A stretch of DNA of 19,972 nt from Stephanodiscus triporus (Eukaryota > Bacillariophyta > Thalassiosirophyceae > Thalassiosirales > Thalassiosiraceae), in assembly GCA_036939755.1 (NCBI GenBank), contig JALLAZ010000184.1:1-19972 (forward strand). The letters run 5' to 3'. Numbering within the stretch: position 1 is the stretch's first letter; each line of letters opens with the position of its first letter. Positions 1-9,950 of this stretch are shown here, piece after piece. The notes beneath the pieces are model-generated. The model saw only the letters and a list, made by a program, of their open reading frames with translations. It did no database searches and was not told the DNA's origin. A program made the position numbers and the translations under genes.

Positions 1-391
1 AAATGGAAGAGTCAATCGTATCTAGAGGTAAATTTTCTCGCAAAAACATATGGCCGCGTTAAAATAGTGCTTCGTGTTCTACGGTAAATAAATACTCTAT
101 GTACTTACAACATACTCTAGAGTATCGTACTCGTACTTCTTAGAGTATGTTGTAGAGTTTGGACTTGTCTTGCTTCTCGAATAGTACGAAACACCTTTTT
201 CTTCTACACACATATCATAGGAAATCCAAAATATCAGAAACAACAGCGAGAAATGTATGTTCCTAGCCAGATGTTTCCACCCCACCCCCCCCTCGCAGAA
301 AATGGAGAAAGCGAAACAAAAACAACACACCATGCTGAGAGGGGGGAAATCACCTTGGACTATCATCTAACTTTTTGGGAACACCGCTACC
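1..391. promoter_or_regulatory. Upstream non-coding region of the repetitive-protein gene
   Basis: No convincing protein is encoded here. The open frames on both strands are short, low in complexity and overlap each other. The segment ends in the sequence ACC before the ATG at 392, a favourable eukaryotic start context. It holds the inverted repeat at 106-154 (separate entry), and a C-rich run near 280-292. It probably contains the promoter and 5' UTR of the downstream gene. No clear TATA box could be fixed. Confidence 0.4.
106..154. repeat. Perfect 14-nt inverted repeat with nested hairpin
   Basis: TACAACATACTCTA at 106-119 is followed at 141-154 by its exact reverse complement TAGAGTATGTTGTA. 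The 21-nt spacer itself contains GAGTA-TCG-TACTC (120-132), a second small inverted repeat directly against the left arm. The structure lies about 240 nt upstream of the ATG at 392. It could be a DNA-binding site, a cruciform, or the 3' end of a neighbouring transcript. Confidence 0.7.
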
Positions 392-3300
392 ATGAACGCG
401 ACGGGCTCTGCATCCTTATTGCAGCAATCATCTGGAATTATTGGTCCGCTATCTCAATCATCTTGTCCCGTCTCCGATGGCACTGGTTCAAGTCCCAACG
501 AGAATCGGCCGGGAGTTTCGTCCGCGAACTTGTCGAGTGTAGGAGGGGGGAGAGGGAGGCAAAACGCCAGCTCCGTCGTGTATTCCACCTCCCCCAAATC
601 GCCCTCCATCGTTATGCTTCGAGCGCGTAAAATCATGAGCGACGCGAAAAAAATCAAGTCAGCCGCAAATCATGATGAGTCGACCAGCATCCGTCGTCTT
701 CCCTCGTCTCCCTCCATGAGCGAGACATCCTCGGACGTCTCTTCCAATGCCGATATAGAAACTGTCACTCGTGTAAGCAACTACATTGACACATTACAGA
801 GCAAATCTGAGGGTGCAACCCGAACACGATCAAGTCATGGCCCCCCCATTAGAGTTCCTGCCGTTGCCAATTCATCTCAAACTCCCCTCCACGCCGACAC
901 TATGACGCGGTATAAGTCCACGCTAGCTAATGCCCGCAATACCATTGCTTCAGCATCCGTGGGAAAGAAGAGCACAAACCATCTATGTGAAGATATTGAT
1001 TTGGAAAAGAAATCGTACTCGGCGGATGAGATTGTATTGAATTGTTCCGCCGAATCTTCTACCGAGAATGGGGCGCAGGGTCCTGTCGAGTCGTTTCCAA
1101 TCCTTGTAACAACTCGGAAAGACAAGGTTTCTGAATCGAGTGCGGCACGCTGCGAGTCGAATGGAGATCGGCAATCTGGAGAGGGTGCGACCCAAACTCA
1201 ATCAGGTCTACTTGCTCCCACTGGCATCGCACCGCCTGTGCTCCCAGCTATCAATGACTCACATCGACCCCAAGTTCTCGGTAGAACGACTCAGTGCACG
1301 TCCACGGTCGCTAATGCCAAGGCTGCAAATACCACAGACATGAAGCGCCGTGAAAATACCAAGTCGGGAATGCATGACTGCTCAATGAATGGGGATTTTA
1401 CTTCTAAGGATTCAACAATGAATGTTGAGAAGAGTTATATGGAGTCGTCTCCTATTTATGTAACAACCGAGAATGCTAAAGTATCTGAATCGAATGGGAC
1501 ACGTTCCGTTCAACCAGATGAAACTATCCCAACTCAAGTCTGCATTGTGCCGCCTGTGCGCCATGCTGTTACTGATTCATCTCGAACTCCCGTCCTCGTT
1601 GAATCGACGCGGGTTAAATCCAGACTCGCTAATGCCCGCAATGTCAAGCCTGCTAGTCCCACAGGTAAGAGGAGCGAGCAGCCTCGCCATGACAAGATTG
1701 AATGGAAGAAAAAGTGGAACATAGAATCGGTGGATGGGTCCTTTCCCATGAAGGATTTAACACTTAGAGGGGAGCAATGTCCTATTGAGTCGTCTCCTTT
1801 TCCTGTATCAACTAAGGAAGGCAAGGTTTCGGAATCGAACGTGGCACGCTCCGCTCAAAAAGATCAAACTCCTCCCACTCGAGGACCGTATGTGCGCCAT
1901 GCTGCTACTGATTCATCTCATACTCCCGTTGCTGACACAACATGGTCGAAGCCCAAGCTCGCGAATGTCCGCAATGCCAAGACTGCTAGTCCCGCAGGTA
2001 AGATGAGCGAACGGCGTCGCCGTGTCGATACTGAATGGAGGAAAAAGTGGAACTTAGCATCGGCAAATGAGACTCTTCCTACGACGGATTCCGCAATCAA
2101 CGGGGAAAATTTTCCTGTCAAGTCGTCTCCAACGATGTCTGGTGAGGGTATGACCCAAACTCAATCAAGTCTAATTACTCCCAATAGCATGGCACCGCTT
2201 GTGCTCATCGATGTCACTGACTCATCACGAACCCCTGTCCTTGATGAAACGTCCACGCTCAAGGCTACAAATCCCGCAGACAAGAAGAGAGAACCATCTC
2301 GCCATGACAATATTGAGTCGGGAAAAACAACGTATGTCGAAGCGATGGATGAGACTTTTTCCAACAAGGAATCTTCAAGTAATGTGGCCCAAAATCATAT
2401 TGAGTCTTCGCCTATTCTTGTACCAACTAAGGAAGACAAAGTTTCGGAGTCGAACGTGGCACGTTCCGCTCAACGAGATCAAACTCCTCCCACTCGAAGA
2501 CCGTATGTGTGCCATGCTGTTACTGAGTCGTCTCGACCTGAGGAGACTTTTTCCAACAAGGAATCTACAATTAACCTCGCACAAAATCATATTGAGTCGG
2601 CTCCTATTCTTGTACTAACTAAGGAAGACAAAGTTTCGGAATCAAATGGGGCACGTTCCGCTCAACGAGATCAAACGCATTCCACTCGAGCACTCTCCGT
2701 GCGCCATGCTGTTACTGAGTCGTCTCAAACTCCCGTCCTCGTTGAATCAACGCGGGATAAATCCAAAGTCGCTGATGTCCGCAATGTCAAGCCTGCTAGT
2801 CCCGCAGGTAGGAAGATCGAACTGCCTCGCTGTGACAGTAGTGCATTGAGAATAAAATGGGACGTAGAATCGGCGGATGGTGCTTTACCCCCCCCCAAGG
2901 TTTGTACAACAAATAGGACGCAATGTCCTATTGAGTCGTCTCCAAGAGGCAAGCAAGTTACTATCGGCTCCCATACCATCAGGAAGGATGTTAATTACTA
3001 TGCTGTATTGTCGCAGATACAGAAAGCGGTACGCTTAGACAATGTATCCAAGAGTTTGGGTAAAATACTCGTCGATTCAGCCAGAAGAGGTATGTCAATG
3101 GATGCGGTGACAGAGATATTTAAGCTTGAGATGCTAAAGGCGAGAGGTCACCAAGAAACAGGCAACGATAGTGAATCTTCTGATGGAGACAACATTCCAG
3201 GTAACATGAAAGATGAGGCGATTCCCACCCCAACAAAAACGGCATTCTCTATCAGAGTTGCTAACGAAGGCTCAGCAATATCAGCACAAGGACGCCAAGA

Positions 3301-4692
3301 TGTCATGACGAATGTTTCAGTCAAGGTTGCTGCCGATATGCTTGAACTGTTACACCTATGCGACGAAGTAAATGCACTTTTCAGTAGAAACATCGCAAAA
3401 ATGAATAACCACGTCGCTGATTCTTCTGCAGTTGTGTTGTCGTCATCTCTTGCGACGAATATGAATGGCAGCGGCCAATCGGTGGCAGAAGAAGCTCAAG
3501 AAAGGTCTTCCCATGATGAGATTTTAAGTGAAAAAAAATCCAACCACATGGATTCTGAGCTCGTGCATGAAGACAGCGAGGATGAGTTAAGCTTTCAAGG
3601 ATTTACGGATGCGCAACTTCACCACTTGGAACAGCAGCTGAGAGATGCTGATCTTCTGCCACAAGTTTGCATTGATGACGCTGTAGAGCAAAGCTTGGGA
3701 TGTGCTAGGAGTGCAACAAAAAATGTCGAAGATATAGATGCTTTCTTCGCTAGATTTTCTATTCAAAATAATGACAAAGCAGTACAAAAACAATGCAAAG
3801 AGACTCCTCAAAACAAATGTGAGAGTGAAGAAGTAAAGAATGAATGTGGTGAAAACTGCTTCCCTGAGGATCAAGCGCATGTGGATAAGAACCTAATTAA
3901 AAATATCGCTGGATCTCGTCCTCGACGCGATCCATTGTTGGAGTTGCCAGTGGGAAAAAATGAGAACATTAATCAAGGCGATACTGCTATTCATTCGCCA
4001 AACCATCTTCGCTCGAGGAAGGTATCATGGGAAAGTAGTGTTGCTACAGCTCATGAGAAAAAATGCGTCTTACCTCGGGAAAAAAGATTGGCGGGCCATT
4101 CTGGCTACCTCAACATTGACTTTTACTCTCTCTACGATGCAACTGCTGTGATAGCTGAAGATGAGGATATTGATAAAGCTCCTTGGGAATATCGTGATGT
4201 CGGTCAACGCTTTTTACATGAAAAAAGTTTGGAATCACGAAATTGGTTTGGTAAGATAGTGAATTGCTCTTGTGCATGTGTACACATCAAGTAAAAGCTC
4301 ACCTTTCTTACCCAACATTGAATGTAGGCTCATTTGAGATCAAGCGTGGAAACGACAGAGCACCGAACCCTGTTTGTCGTCCTAAATCTGTTGAAATTAC
4401 TGTTACAAGAATTGCAGAGGAGGGAGAATGGAGCGAAGATTGGTTCACAACCTGGAAGTCGCGAAGGGACAATCCTAATAACTTGGTTGCTTTTGATCAA
4501 GATGAAACGCTGTCGACGTTGGAGACCCATAAAAAATGTACAATTGGAAAGAAGGTTGTTGTTGAAATAGGGTCACTTTGCCCAGTTCGTGTAAGGGCCG
4601 GTGAGCACGTGAGCCGGGTTCATACTGATTATACTAGCTCCTTGAGACAGAGCAGATGGAGAAAAAAATATGTTAATGGTCTCTTTATTTAA
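392..4692 (+). CDS. Serine-rich, internally repetitive protein of unknown function (two exons)
   Basis: I do not recognise this protein family. Exon 1 is 392-4250 and exon 2 is 4328-4692. Removing the 77-nt GT-AG intron (GTAAGA donor, TGTAG acceptor) keeps the frame, gives 1407 aa and avoids a stop just after the donor. The N-terminus (about residues 1-150) is Ser-rich. Residues about 155-850 are degenerate repeats containing ESSPI, KVSESN-ARSAQ, RHAVTESS, PVLVESTR, RNVKPASPAGK and EWKKKWN motifs. About residues 850-920 look more globular and are predicted by eye to be helical. Acidic stretches follow. The C-terminus, about residues 1230-1400, is rich in aromatic and charged residues (DKAPWEYRDVGQRFLHE, then GEWSEDWFTTWKSR) and is probably a folded, conserved domain. 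No signal peptide or membrane segment is evident. The repeat region is probably disordered and a phosphorylation target, but that is inference. The ATG at 392 is the first in frame and has a good context. Confidence 0.75.
890..2945 (+). repeat. Degenerate in-frame tandem repeats inside the Ser-rich gene
   Basis: Roughly six to seven imperfect copies of a unit up to about 110 codons long lie end to end, all in frame. Some copies are shortened. DNA-level similarity is obvious. The segment beginning GAGACTTTTTCCAACAAGGA at 2351 recurs at 2543, exactly 192 nt (64 codons) later, and similarity continues to the end of that unit. A second similar pair is 1573-1690 and 2713-2830. This pattern indicates repeated tandem duplication followed by divergence or partial homogenisation. 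Confidence 0.85.
4251..4327 (+). other. Intron of the Ser-rich gene (77 nt, phase 1)
   Basis: The donor is G|GTAAGA and the acceptor is TGTAG|GC. The GGC glycine codon is assembled from both exons. Without splicing the frame would end at 4294, about 15 codons past the donor. With splicing it continues for about 120 further codons of well-composed protein to a TAA at 4690-4692. Confidence 0.75.
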
Positions 4693-5617
4693 ACAAGATA
4701 AAAAAATAGTGAATTAACAACACATTTCGATGGCTGTTGAAAGTTAAACCATATCAAAAAGGAGTCGCCCACCTTAGCTGCCTCAATACTTTACCCAAGG
4801 CTGATAATAGTGTCTTGGGGATTTTCTCACTTCAGAACATCATGCCAACTTAACTTGCTCAATGAGCCACCATCTCCTTGCTCAATTTTTCATAGTTAGT
4901 CATGGCCACATCTGTAAAGAAAAAATGGGCAATTGAATTGCCCAAACGTGATGGGTCCACAACTAGAATGCACACGATGTAACATTAACAGACAAAACAT
5001 GATGAATGATCAACTAAGGGCACATGTTCCATGTACCAACTTTTTTATTGAACTTCATTCTAGCGGAATAACTTTTGATTATCAGGCTTTGAGTGTATCT
5101 TGATCTAAAAGATGTTACTGAGTATTTCAGCTCCAATCATGGCATTTCACTCATTGATGGAGCTACATGTAAAGGCATGAGCAGAGCACTTTCTAGCCAA
5201 AGCATTGTACGATCCTGTGACCTGAACATTTTTTTACTGATCCAGATCCACTCAGAAATGGTCTTAACATCCATGACAAATACAATCAAGTTTGTGACAA
5301 CCTTCATATGCTGTGGATGGACATACGCATCATCATGCTCATCTCATTATCGTTGCACTTTCTGGCTCTGGCTCAGATCTGGGAAGTCAGCTAGACTCCA
5401 AGGTCCACGGATACTGGGCTACAAATGAACCATTGCACAATGTTTCAGTAGACCACTCAAAGTGGTCCCACCAACGATTCCAAATACATGTCTTTCAATA
5501 ATGCATGGTGGACCTACCACAAGAAGTAAGACCATCTTCTGAGCCAACGCAGCATCTGTTGTTGACCTATTAGTAAGTATTAGATTTTGGAAATTCCTAG
5601 TTGACTGCTCCTAGGAC

Positions 5618-5900
5618 TAGTTGGCTACAGATCATACATACTTTATGCCAGTTGTCGAGGCTCTAAACTACACTGAGTGATTCCCATAATAAACGACAAG
5701 CTCTTAAAATGTGTTCGATGGCCTACAGGTGATGTGAGTAGATATCCTGATCAGCCGTCACTGTGTTAGCACCATTCCCTTTTGCCCAAGGCTGAACCAG
5801 CTTAGCTACAGATCATTATTTTATGCATTAGTTGAAGCTCTAGCTCTAGCTCTAGCTCTCGCTCTAGCTCTAGAACCACATCACTGAATCACTCCCAGAG
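5618..5900. repeat. Imperfect direct repeat, about 190 nt apart
   Basis: The segment at about 5622-5682 (GCTACAGATCAT, then TTTATGCCAGTTG, GGCTCTA and CACTGAGTGA) is echoed at about 5812-5893 (GCTACAGATCATTATTTTAT, then GCATTAGTTGAAGCTCTA and CACTGAATCA). The second copy has been expanded by the GCTCTA microsatellite. No coding meaning was found. Confidence 0.55.
5837..5872. repeat. GCTCTA hexanucleotide microsatellite, 6 units
   Basis: Six tandem copies of GCTCTA are present. The fourth has a single change to GCTCTC. The array lies inside the right copy of the imperfect direct repeat in the intergenic region. It could be length-variable between strains. Confidence 0.9.
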
Positions 5901-6469
5901 GAGGATATATTATTCACCCTTCTTCTGTCCCAGTCTTAATGTCAAACATACAAAATGTGTTTCTCAACTCTGTATGCACTGCAGGAAGAGATAGCAAAAC
6001 CTTTTGACAACGAAATGCCAAAAATTGCAATGGAGGGGATGTGTATTTGACTGCCCAGAAGAAGTAGTGTTGTTAGTGGTCATGATTGCTAGGCAAGTGA
6101 CAGTGAAGAAGATGAAGATGAAAAGGTAAGCTGTAGTGGCTTGGACAAAGACTGTAGAATTGGATGGGAGGGCCAGGAACTATTGAATGCTGACTGGAAA
6201 ATGATTTAGAGGGCATGGCACTGGCCCGAGGAATAGTTGTCAAGGAGGACTGGGCAATGGACCCAAGGTCCTGCAATGAAGTGCACACAGAGGAGTCATA
6301 AAGGCAAAAAAACAATTGATTTGAAACCTATTTTCTCACTTCTTCCATCAACGTTATAACGCATATGCTTAGTCTTAAACGGACAACGCCGAGTCGATAA
6401 TTTAACATAATGTACTGTGGTATATTCTTCAGATCAACTAATCACAAAGAACGCGAATCCACATCACCT

Positions 6470-9415
6470 TTACTTTCCCCCGGTCTCTCCTTCATTGGAA
6501 ACCTGGAATAACTCGATATGCTCTCCATCAAATATTGGTGGCTTTTGGCTCCTTAGGAAAATCACCCCCCACATGAAAGCCGTGAACCATATTGAGGTAT
6601 ACTGATTTGGTTGGTACTTGCGTATTACTATTGCGTGCGGCACGGGCAACAGTCCCACCAGGGTAATGTCCTTTAAAACCTCGAGGATTTCTACCTCGTC
6701 CACGACGCCATTCTGGCGCTGGCACATGTCATCGACTACCGGGACCAAGTGCTGCAATAGACGGTTCATAGTCTCCATGGGGAGATTAGATCGGAGTTCC
6801 GCAATCCAGGCATCGGTGGGAACGAAGCGCCCCGCAGGTCTCTTGACAGGCCCTAAGCTATCACCGTCCTCATCGGAGGTATTTACTGAGAGGCGCGGAT
6901 TGTCCTTTTCCACCGTATTGCCAGAACCATTCACTATCCGCGTTGACATGGCCGCCACCTGTTCTTCCGTGTCAGCGTCATATTCGGGCTTCTCCGAGCT
7001 GGGGAATGCCTTGTTGCATTGATTTAATGCCTTCGGCAATGTTAAGCTCGCCAGCCTCCCGAACGAATCTTTCCGTCGCACTATGGCGTACACGAGATGT
7101 TGATTCCCGATGTACTGATATTGGACGATGTTGTTGAATATTTCCAGCAGCAGGGCGATGTGCCTGTATGCCTTCTCGCTCGAGTACAGGAATTTTGGGG
7201 AGGAGAATAGCTCGAAAAGGTTCACCAACTTCACGGACGCGAGCAGGCTCACCGATCGCCAGTACGGGCTGAAGTTGCTGATTATGGTAAGGAAACACGA
7301 ATAGAGCGGCACAAGCCTGTACGACCCGTTGACGATGATTTTGTGCAGCGTGATGCTCACTAAATCGGCATGACTGCCCGAGAATAGGGGCAGGTCGCAG
7401 GGCAGCTTCGTCCGGAACGGTCGGTTGAGGGTGACGCCGAAGCTCCGTTCGCCTGACAGCTTCAGCAGGATGAAGGTGCAGATGTGTATCAGCCCCACCT
7501 GCGTGCTGTCCCTTCTCGATACGTACATCAAGTAGCATATCGGCACGACCAACTCGCAGACGTCGCATCGCGTCAGGACGAAATCCAAGAAGAGGGGATT
7601 TTCCTCCAACGTCTTCCAAAGGAGGATTAGCAGCTCCTGATGGCACTCCAACCTCGCCTGACTGCCGGGGAGCAGGGTGTTCTTGCTCTCGAACATGTTC
7701 CTGAGCAGCCGGACGAACCCTCGATACAAGATGTTCAGGTCCTTGCCGTTGTTTATGCGCGCGAGTAGGACCCTGAAGATGTTGAACCCCACCTTGTACG
7801 CCTCGCCCAATGTCACCACTGGCTCGCCACGTCGATTCTCGTACGGGACCGGATCCCCGCTCAGCCCGCAGTCCAGGAGGACGCACAGGACCTGCGCGCT
7901 TAGCTCGACTAGCTCGACGTGATGACTACCGAATCCGTTCGACTTGCTAGGGTCGTACGAGATGACGATGTTCAGGAGGGAGTAGAATAGGCACGGCGCG
8001 TTGGGGGCGTCGGCGGCGACGGCCACGGCCATCCATCGTGACGCCAGGGGGTTATACTCGTCCGCGGGGGAGAAGAGGGGATCGGAGCACAGCGCGAGGA
8101 GCAGTCGCAGCACCTCGATGCGATTTTTGTCGTACTTGCGCGTGTACGCCGCCTCCGGGTTGAACTTTATCCTACCCCCGTGTGCCTCGACCACGTCGCC
8201 GCCGCCGCCGCCGCCGGAGTCCTTCGACTTCTTGGTTTTGGCATTCTTTCGATCCCTCCTCTCCGACGCCGCAGACGATGTCGACGTCGTCGCGGATGCG
8301 GGATCGACGATCCCGACGTGACACCTCCCGTCGGACGTGAAACCCACGCCGTGCGCCCAGACTATGCCCGCGGGACGGGGCGAAAGTCGTATGCCGCCGT
8401 TGATCCTGCGTGGCCTGCCGAGACCGGCCTCCGCGAGTCCCTCCTTGTCGAGCATGCGCATGCGCGACTTGTCCTCTCTCCCTTTCCCGTCCGACCCGTC
8501 GTCTTCGTCCGAGTCGTCGTCCGAGTCGGACCCGTTCGGGTCGTCGTACGACGATCCGCCGTCCTCCTCGTAGAATTCACACGTGAATTGGGGAAGGAAG
8601 AGCATGTGCATGGCCGCGTGCACGACTAGGAGCGCCAGGGGCTCACTGTCGTCGTCGCCATCATCTCCCCCTCCGACCACGCTAGTCTCGGCCTCCTCCT
8701 CCGATTCTTCCTCCTCCTCCCCCTCCTCCTCCTGCTCATCCGATTCTTCCCCCCCCCCCGGATCGCCCCTCTTCTCGTCGTCCTCGTCGTCGAAGGTGCC
8801 GACGTCCGCATCCTCGCTGTCGCTCATCGCGACCGCTCTCTCGCTCGCCCTCCTGCTCGCATTGTCCTTCCTGTTCCTCTTCTTTTCGGCTAGCTTGACA
8901 TTGTCCCTCCGGCCAGGCCCGCCATCCTTGCCCCCCCTGTTGACGTTAGCCTCCTTCCCGGCATTTTCCTTGTCGCTCGCCAGGGTGCCCTCGTCGCCTC
9001 CATCGATGACGACGACGCCGCCACCACCGTCATCGACGGAGCCCTTCCCCCCCCAGCATAGCAGTTCCACGTTCGGGTCGTTCTCCCCGAGGTCCCCCTT
9101 CTCCAAAAGGAACGGCACCACCCTCGTTAGCACCCGAACGCAATTCAAAGCCTGATCGAAGTATATCGTGTAGGGCGTCTCGACGATCTGACAAAGCTGC
9201 GCCGTCGCCTGGGTGAAGAGCGTGGCGAGGTTGTCGAATCGATCGTCGCGCAGTCGACGCGCGGCCGACGGCGTCAGTAGCTCGAACACCTCCTCGGACG
9301 ACGACGGGATCTTCCATAGCTCGTCCCAGAATTCGGCGTCTGACGCTGACACGTCGCGCGTCGTTAGGGCCGTTAGGGATTCGCGGAATTTGATCTTGGA
9401 GGCGGACGCTCCCAT
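6470..9415 (-). CDS. HID1: HID1-family protein (Golgi / secretory trafficking)
   Basis: This is one uninterrupted 981-aa frame. The N-terminus MGASASKIKFRESL matches HID1, with Gly2 and a downstream Ser/Ala pattern suited to N-myristoylation. Family segments read in order: FWDELW (about 29-34), NLATLF and NCVRVLTRVVPFLLE in the first 110 residues, HGVGF (about 355), NRIEVLRLLLALCSDPLF (about 431-448), then HQELLILLWK, LLKLSGERSFGVTLNRP, GSHADLVSITLHKII, LLEIFNNIVQYQ and LVYAIVRR. The C-terminus has LVGLLPVPHAIVIRKYQ followed by WFTAFMWGVIFLR. Metazoan and yeast HID1 proteins are peripheral Golgi proteins acting in protein sorting and dense-core granule biogenesis. The protein is longer than the usual roughly 800 aa because of acidic or Gly/Ser-rich insertions at about 118-258, 283-325 and 370-410, including six consecutive glycines from a GCC run. 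It is divergent from the PLC gene. The first half of the gene is very GC-rich and the last part is not. The start at 9415 is fixed by the conserved MG. Confidence 0.95.
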   Translation of the reverse strand: MGASASKIKFRESLTALTTRDVSASDAEFWDELWKIPSSSEEVFELLTPSAARRLRDDRFDNLATLFTQATAQLCQIVETPYTIYFDQALNCVRVLTRVVPFLLEKGDLGENDPNVELLCWGGKGSVDDGGGGVVVIDGGDEGTLASDKENAGKEANVNRGGKDGGPGRRDNVKLAEKKRNRKDNASRRASERAVAMSDSEDADVGTFDDEDDEKRGDPGGGEESDEQEEEGEEEEESEEEAETSVVGGGDDGDDDSEPLALLVVHAAMHMLFLPQFTCEFYEEDGGSSYDDPNGSDSDDDSDEDDGSDGKGREDKSRMRMLDKEGLAEAGLGRPRRINGGIRLSPRPAGIVWAHGVGFTSDGRCHVGIVDPASATTSTSSAASERRDRKNAKTKKSKDSGGGGGGDVVEAHGGRIKFNPEAAYTRKYDKNRIEVLRLLLALCSDPLFSPADEYNPLASRWMAVAVAADAPNAPCLFYSLLNIVISYDPSKSNGFGSHHVELVELSAQVLCVLLDCGLSGDPVPYENRRGEPVVTLGEAYKVGFNIFRVLLARINNGKDLNILYRGFVRLLRNMFESKNTLLPGSQARLECHQELLILLWKTLEENPLFLDFVLTRCDVCELVVPICYLMYVSRRDSTQVGLIHICTFILLKLSGERSFGVTLNRPFRTKLPCDLPLFSGSHADLVSITLHKIIVNGSYRLVPLYSCFLTIISNFSPYWRSVSLLASVKLVNLFELFSSPKFLYSSEKAYRHIALLLEIFNNIVQYQYIGNQHLVYAIVRRKDSFGRLASLTLPKALNQCNKAFPSSEKPEYDADTEEQVAAMSTRIVNGSGNTVEKDNPRLSVNTSDEDGDSLGPVKRPAGRFVPTDAWIAELRSNLPMETMNRLLQHLVPVVDDMCQRQNGVVDEVEILEVLKDITLVGLLPVPHAIVIRKYQPNQYTSIWFTAFMWGVIFLRSQKPPIFDGEHIELFQVSNEGETGGK

Positions 9416-9950
9416 GATTTCGATTTAACGACGCCCCAACGTTGAACGATGGTGTTGATGGTTCTGATGTTGAGAAGAGAAAAAAAAATTATGAGCCCCC
9501 GGCCGCCTACACTACTACCGATACCATACTAGAGCCTCCGCTCCGCCCCCATTCCCAAGAATTCCCTCCCTTTTCGGCGAGTCGTATTTTTTCTCTTTAT
9601 TGCTTGTCTTAGAAAAACGAAACCCTCCTATTCTTTCTGGGTGTGGGGAAGGAATTAATACCGCCTCCCTAAGAGAAGAGAGACAGACATCTCATAAGAA
9701 ACGCATTCCGGCTTCACTTTCCCTCGGCATTTTTTGATTTGACCCTCAACACAACACACATGAACATGGGATTGCAGATATCATACTACCATACAATGAC
9801 AAAATACGACGCCTGAAGAGTCGGCGGAGGAGACCTTTGTCGGAACAACAATAAGAGAGAGAGAGAGCCAATCTCATCTTTCTCTCTAGATTGAACACGA
9901 TACCACCCGCATACATACTCCCGCGAGAGAGAAGCAAAACATCGATCATC
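9416..9950. promoter_or_regulatory. Divergent promoter region shared by HID1 (-) and PLC (+)
   Basis: Only 535 nt separate the two start codons, and both genes point outward, so both promoters and 5' UTRs must lie here or overlap. Visible elements are a GA run (9853-9867), a CCAAT sequence (9868-9872) directly after it and a TC-rich run (about 9880-9888). The GA and TC runs can pair and leave CCAAT in the loop. No open frame worth calling is present. Which gene the CCAAT box serves is not known; its position about 80 nt before the PLC ATG makes PLC the simpler guess. Confidence 0.6.

Larger units (their letters stand above)
4693..6469. other. AT-rich convergent intergenic region, no recognisable gene
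   Basis: This lies between the 3' ends of the Ser-rich gene (+) and HID1 (-). Open frames of up to 111 codons (for example 5093-5428 +) have no protein-like composition or familiar motif. A microsatellite and an imperfect direct repeat are listed separately. The density of stops and the local repetition suggest old, decayed repeats, but no transposon domain could be read on either strand. Confidence 0.5.

Noticed and set aside
253..630. Plus-strand 125-codon frame overlapping the start of the Ser-rich gene
   Set aside because: It has no supporting motif and conflicts with the 392 start of a much longer frame.
4740..5500. Decayed transposon or gag-like protein on the minus strand
   Set aside because: A few short readable stretches exist in different frames, but none is long or similar enough to any known domain to support a call.
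6978..7886. Minus-strand 302-codon frame within HID1
   Set aside because: It is an alternative frame of the GC-rich HID1 coding DNA on the same strand, with Arg/His/Pro-rich composition and no motif. The HID1 frame matches its family throughout.
8583..9155. Plus-strand 190-codon Ser/Pro-rich frame
   Set aside because: It is the antisense reading of the Asp/Glu/Ser codons in the HID1 acidic insertions. The low-complexity serine runs are explained by that.
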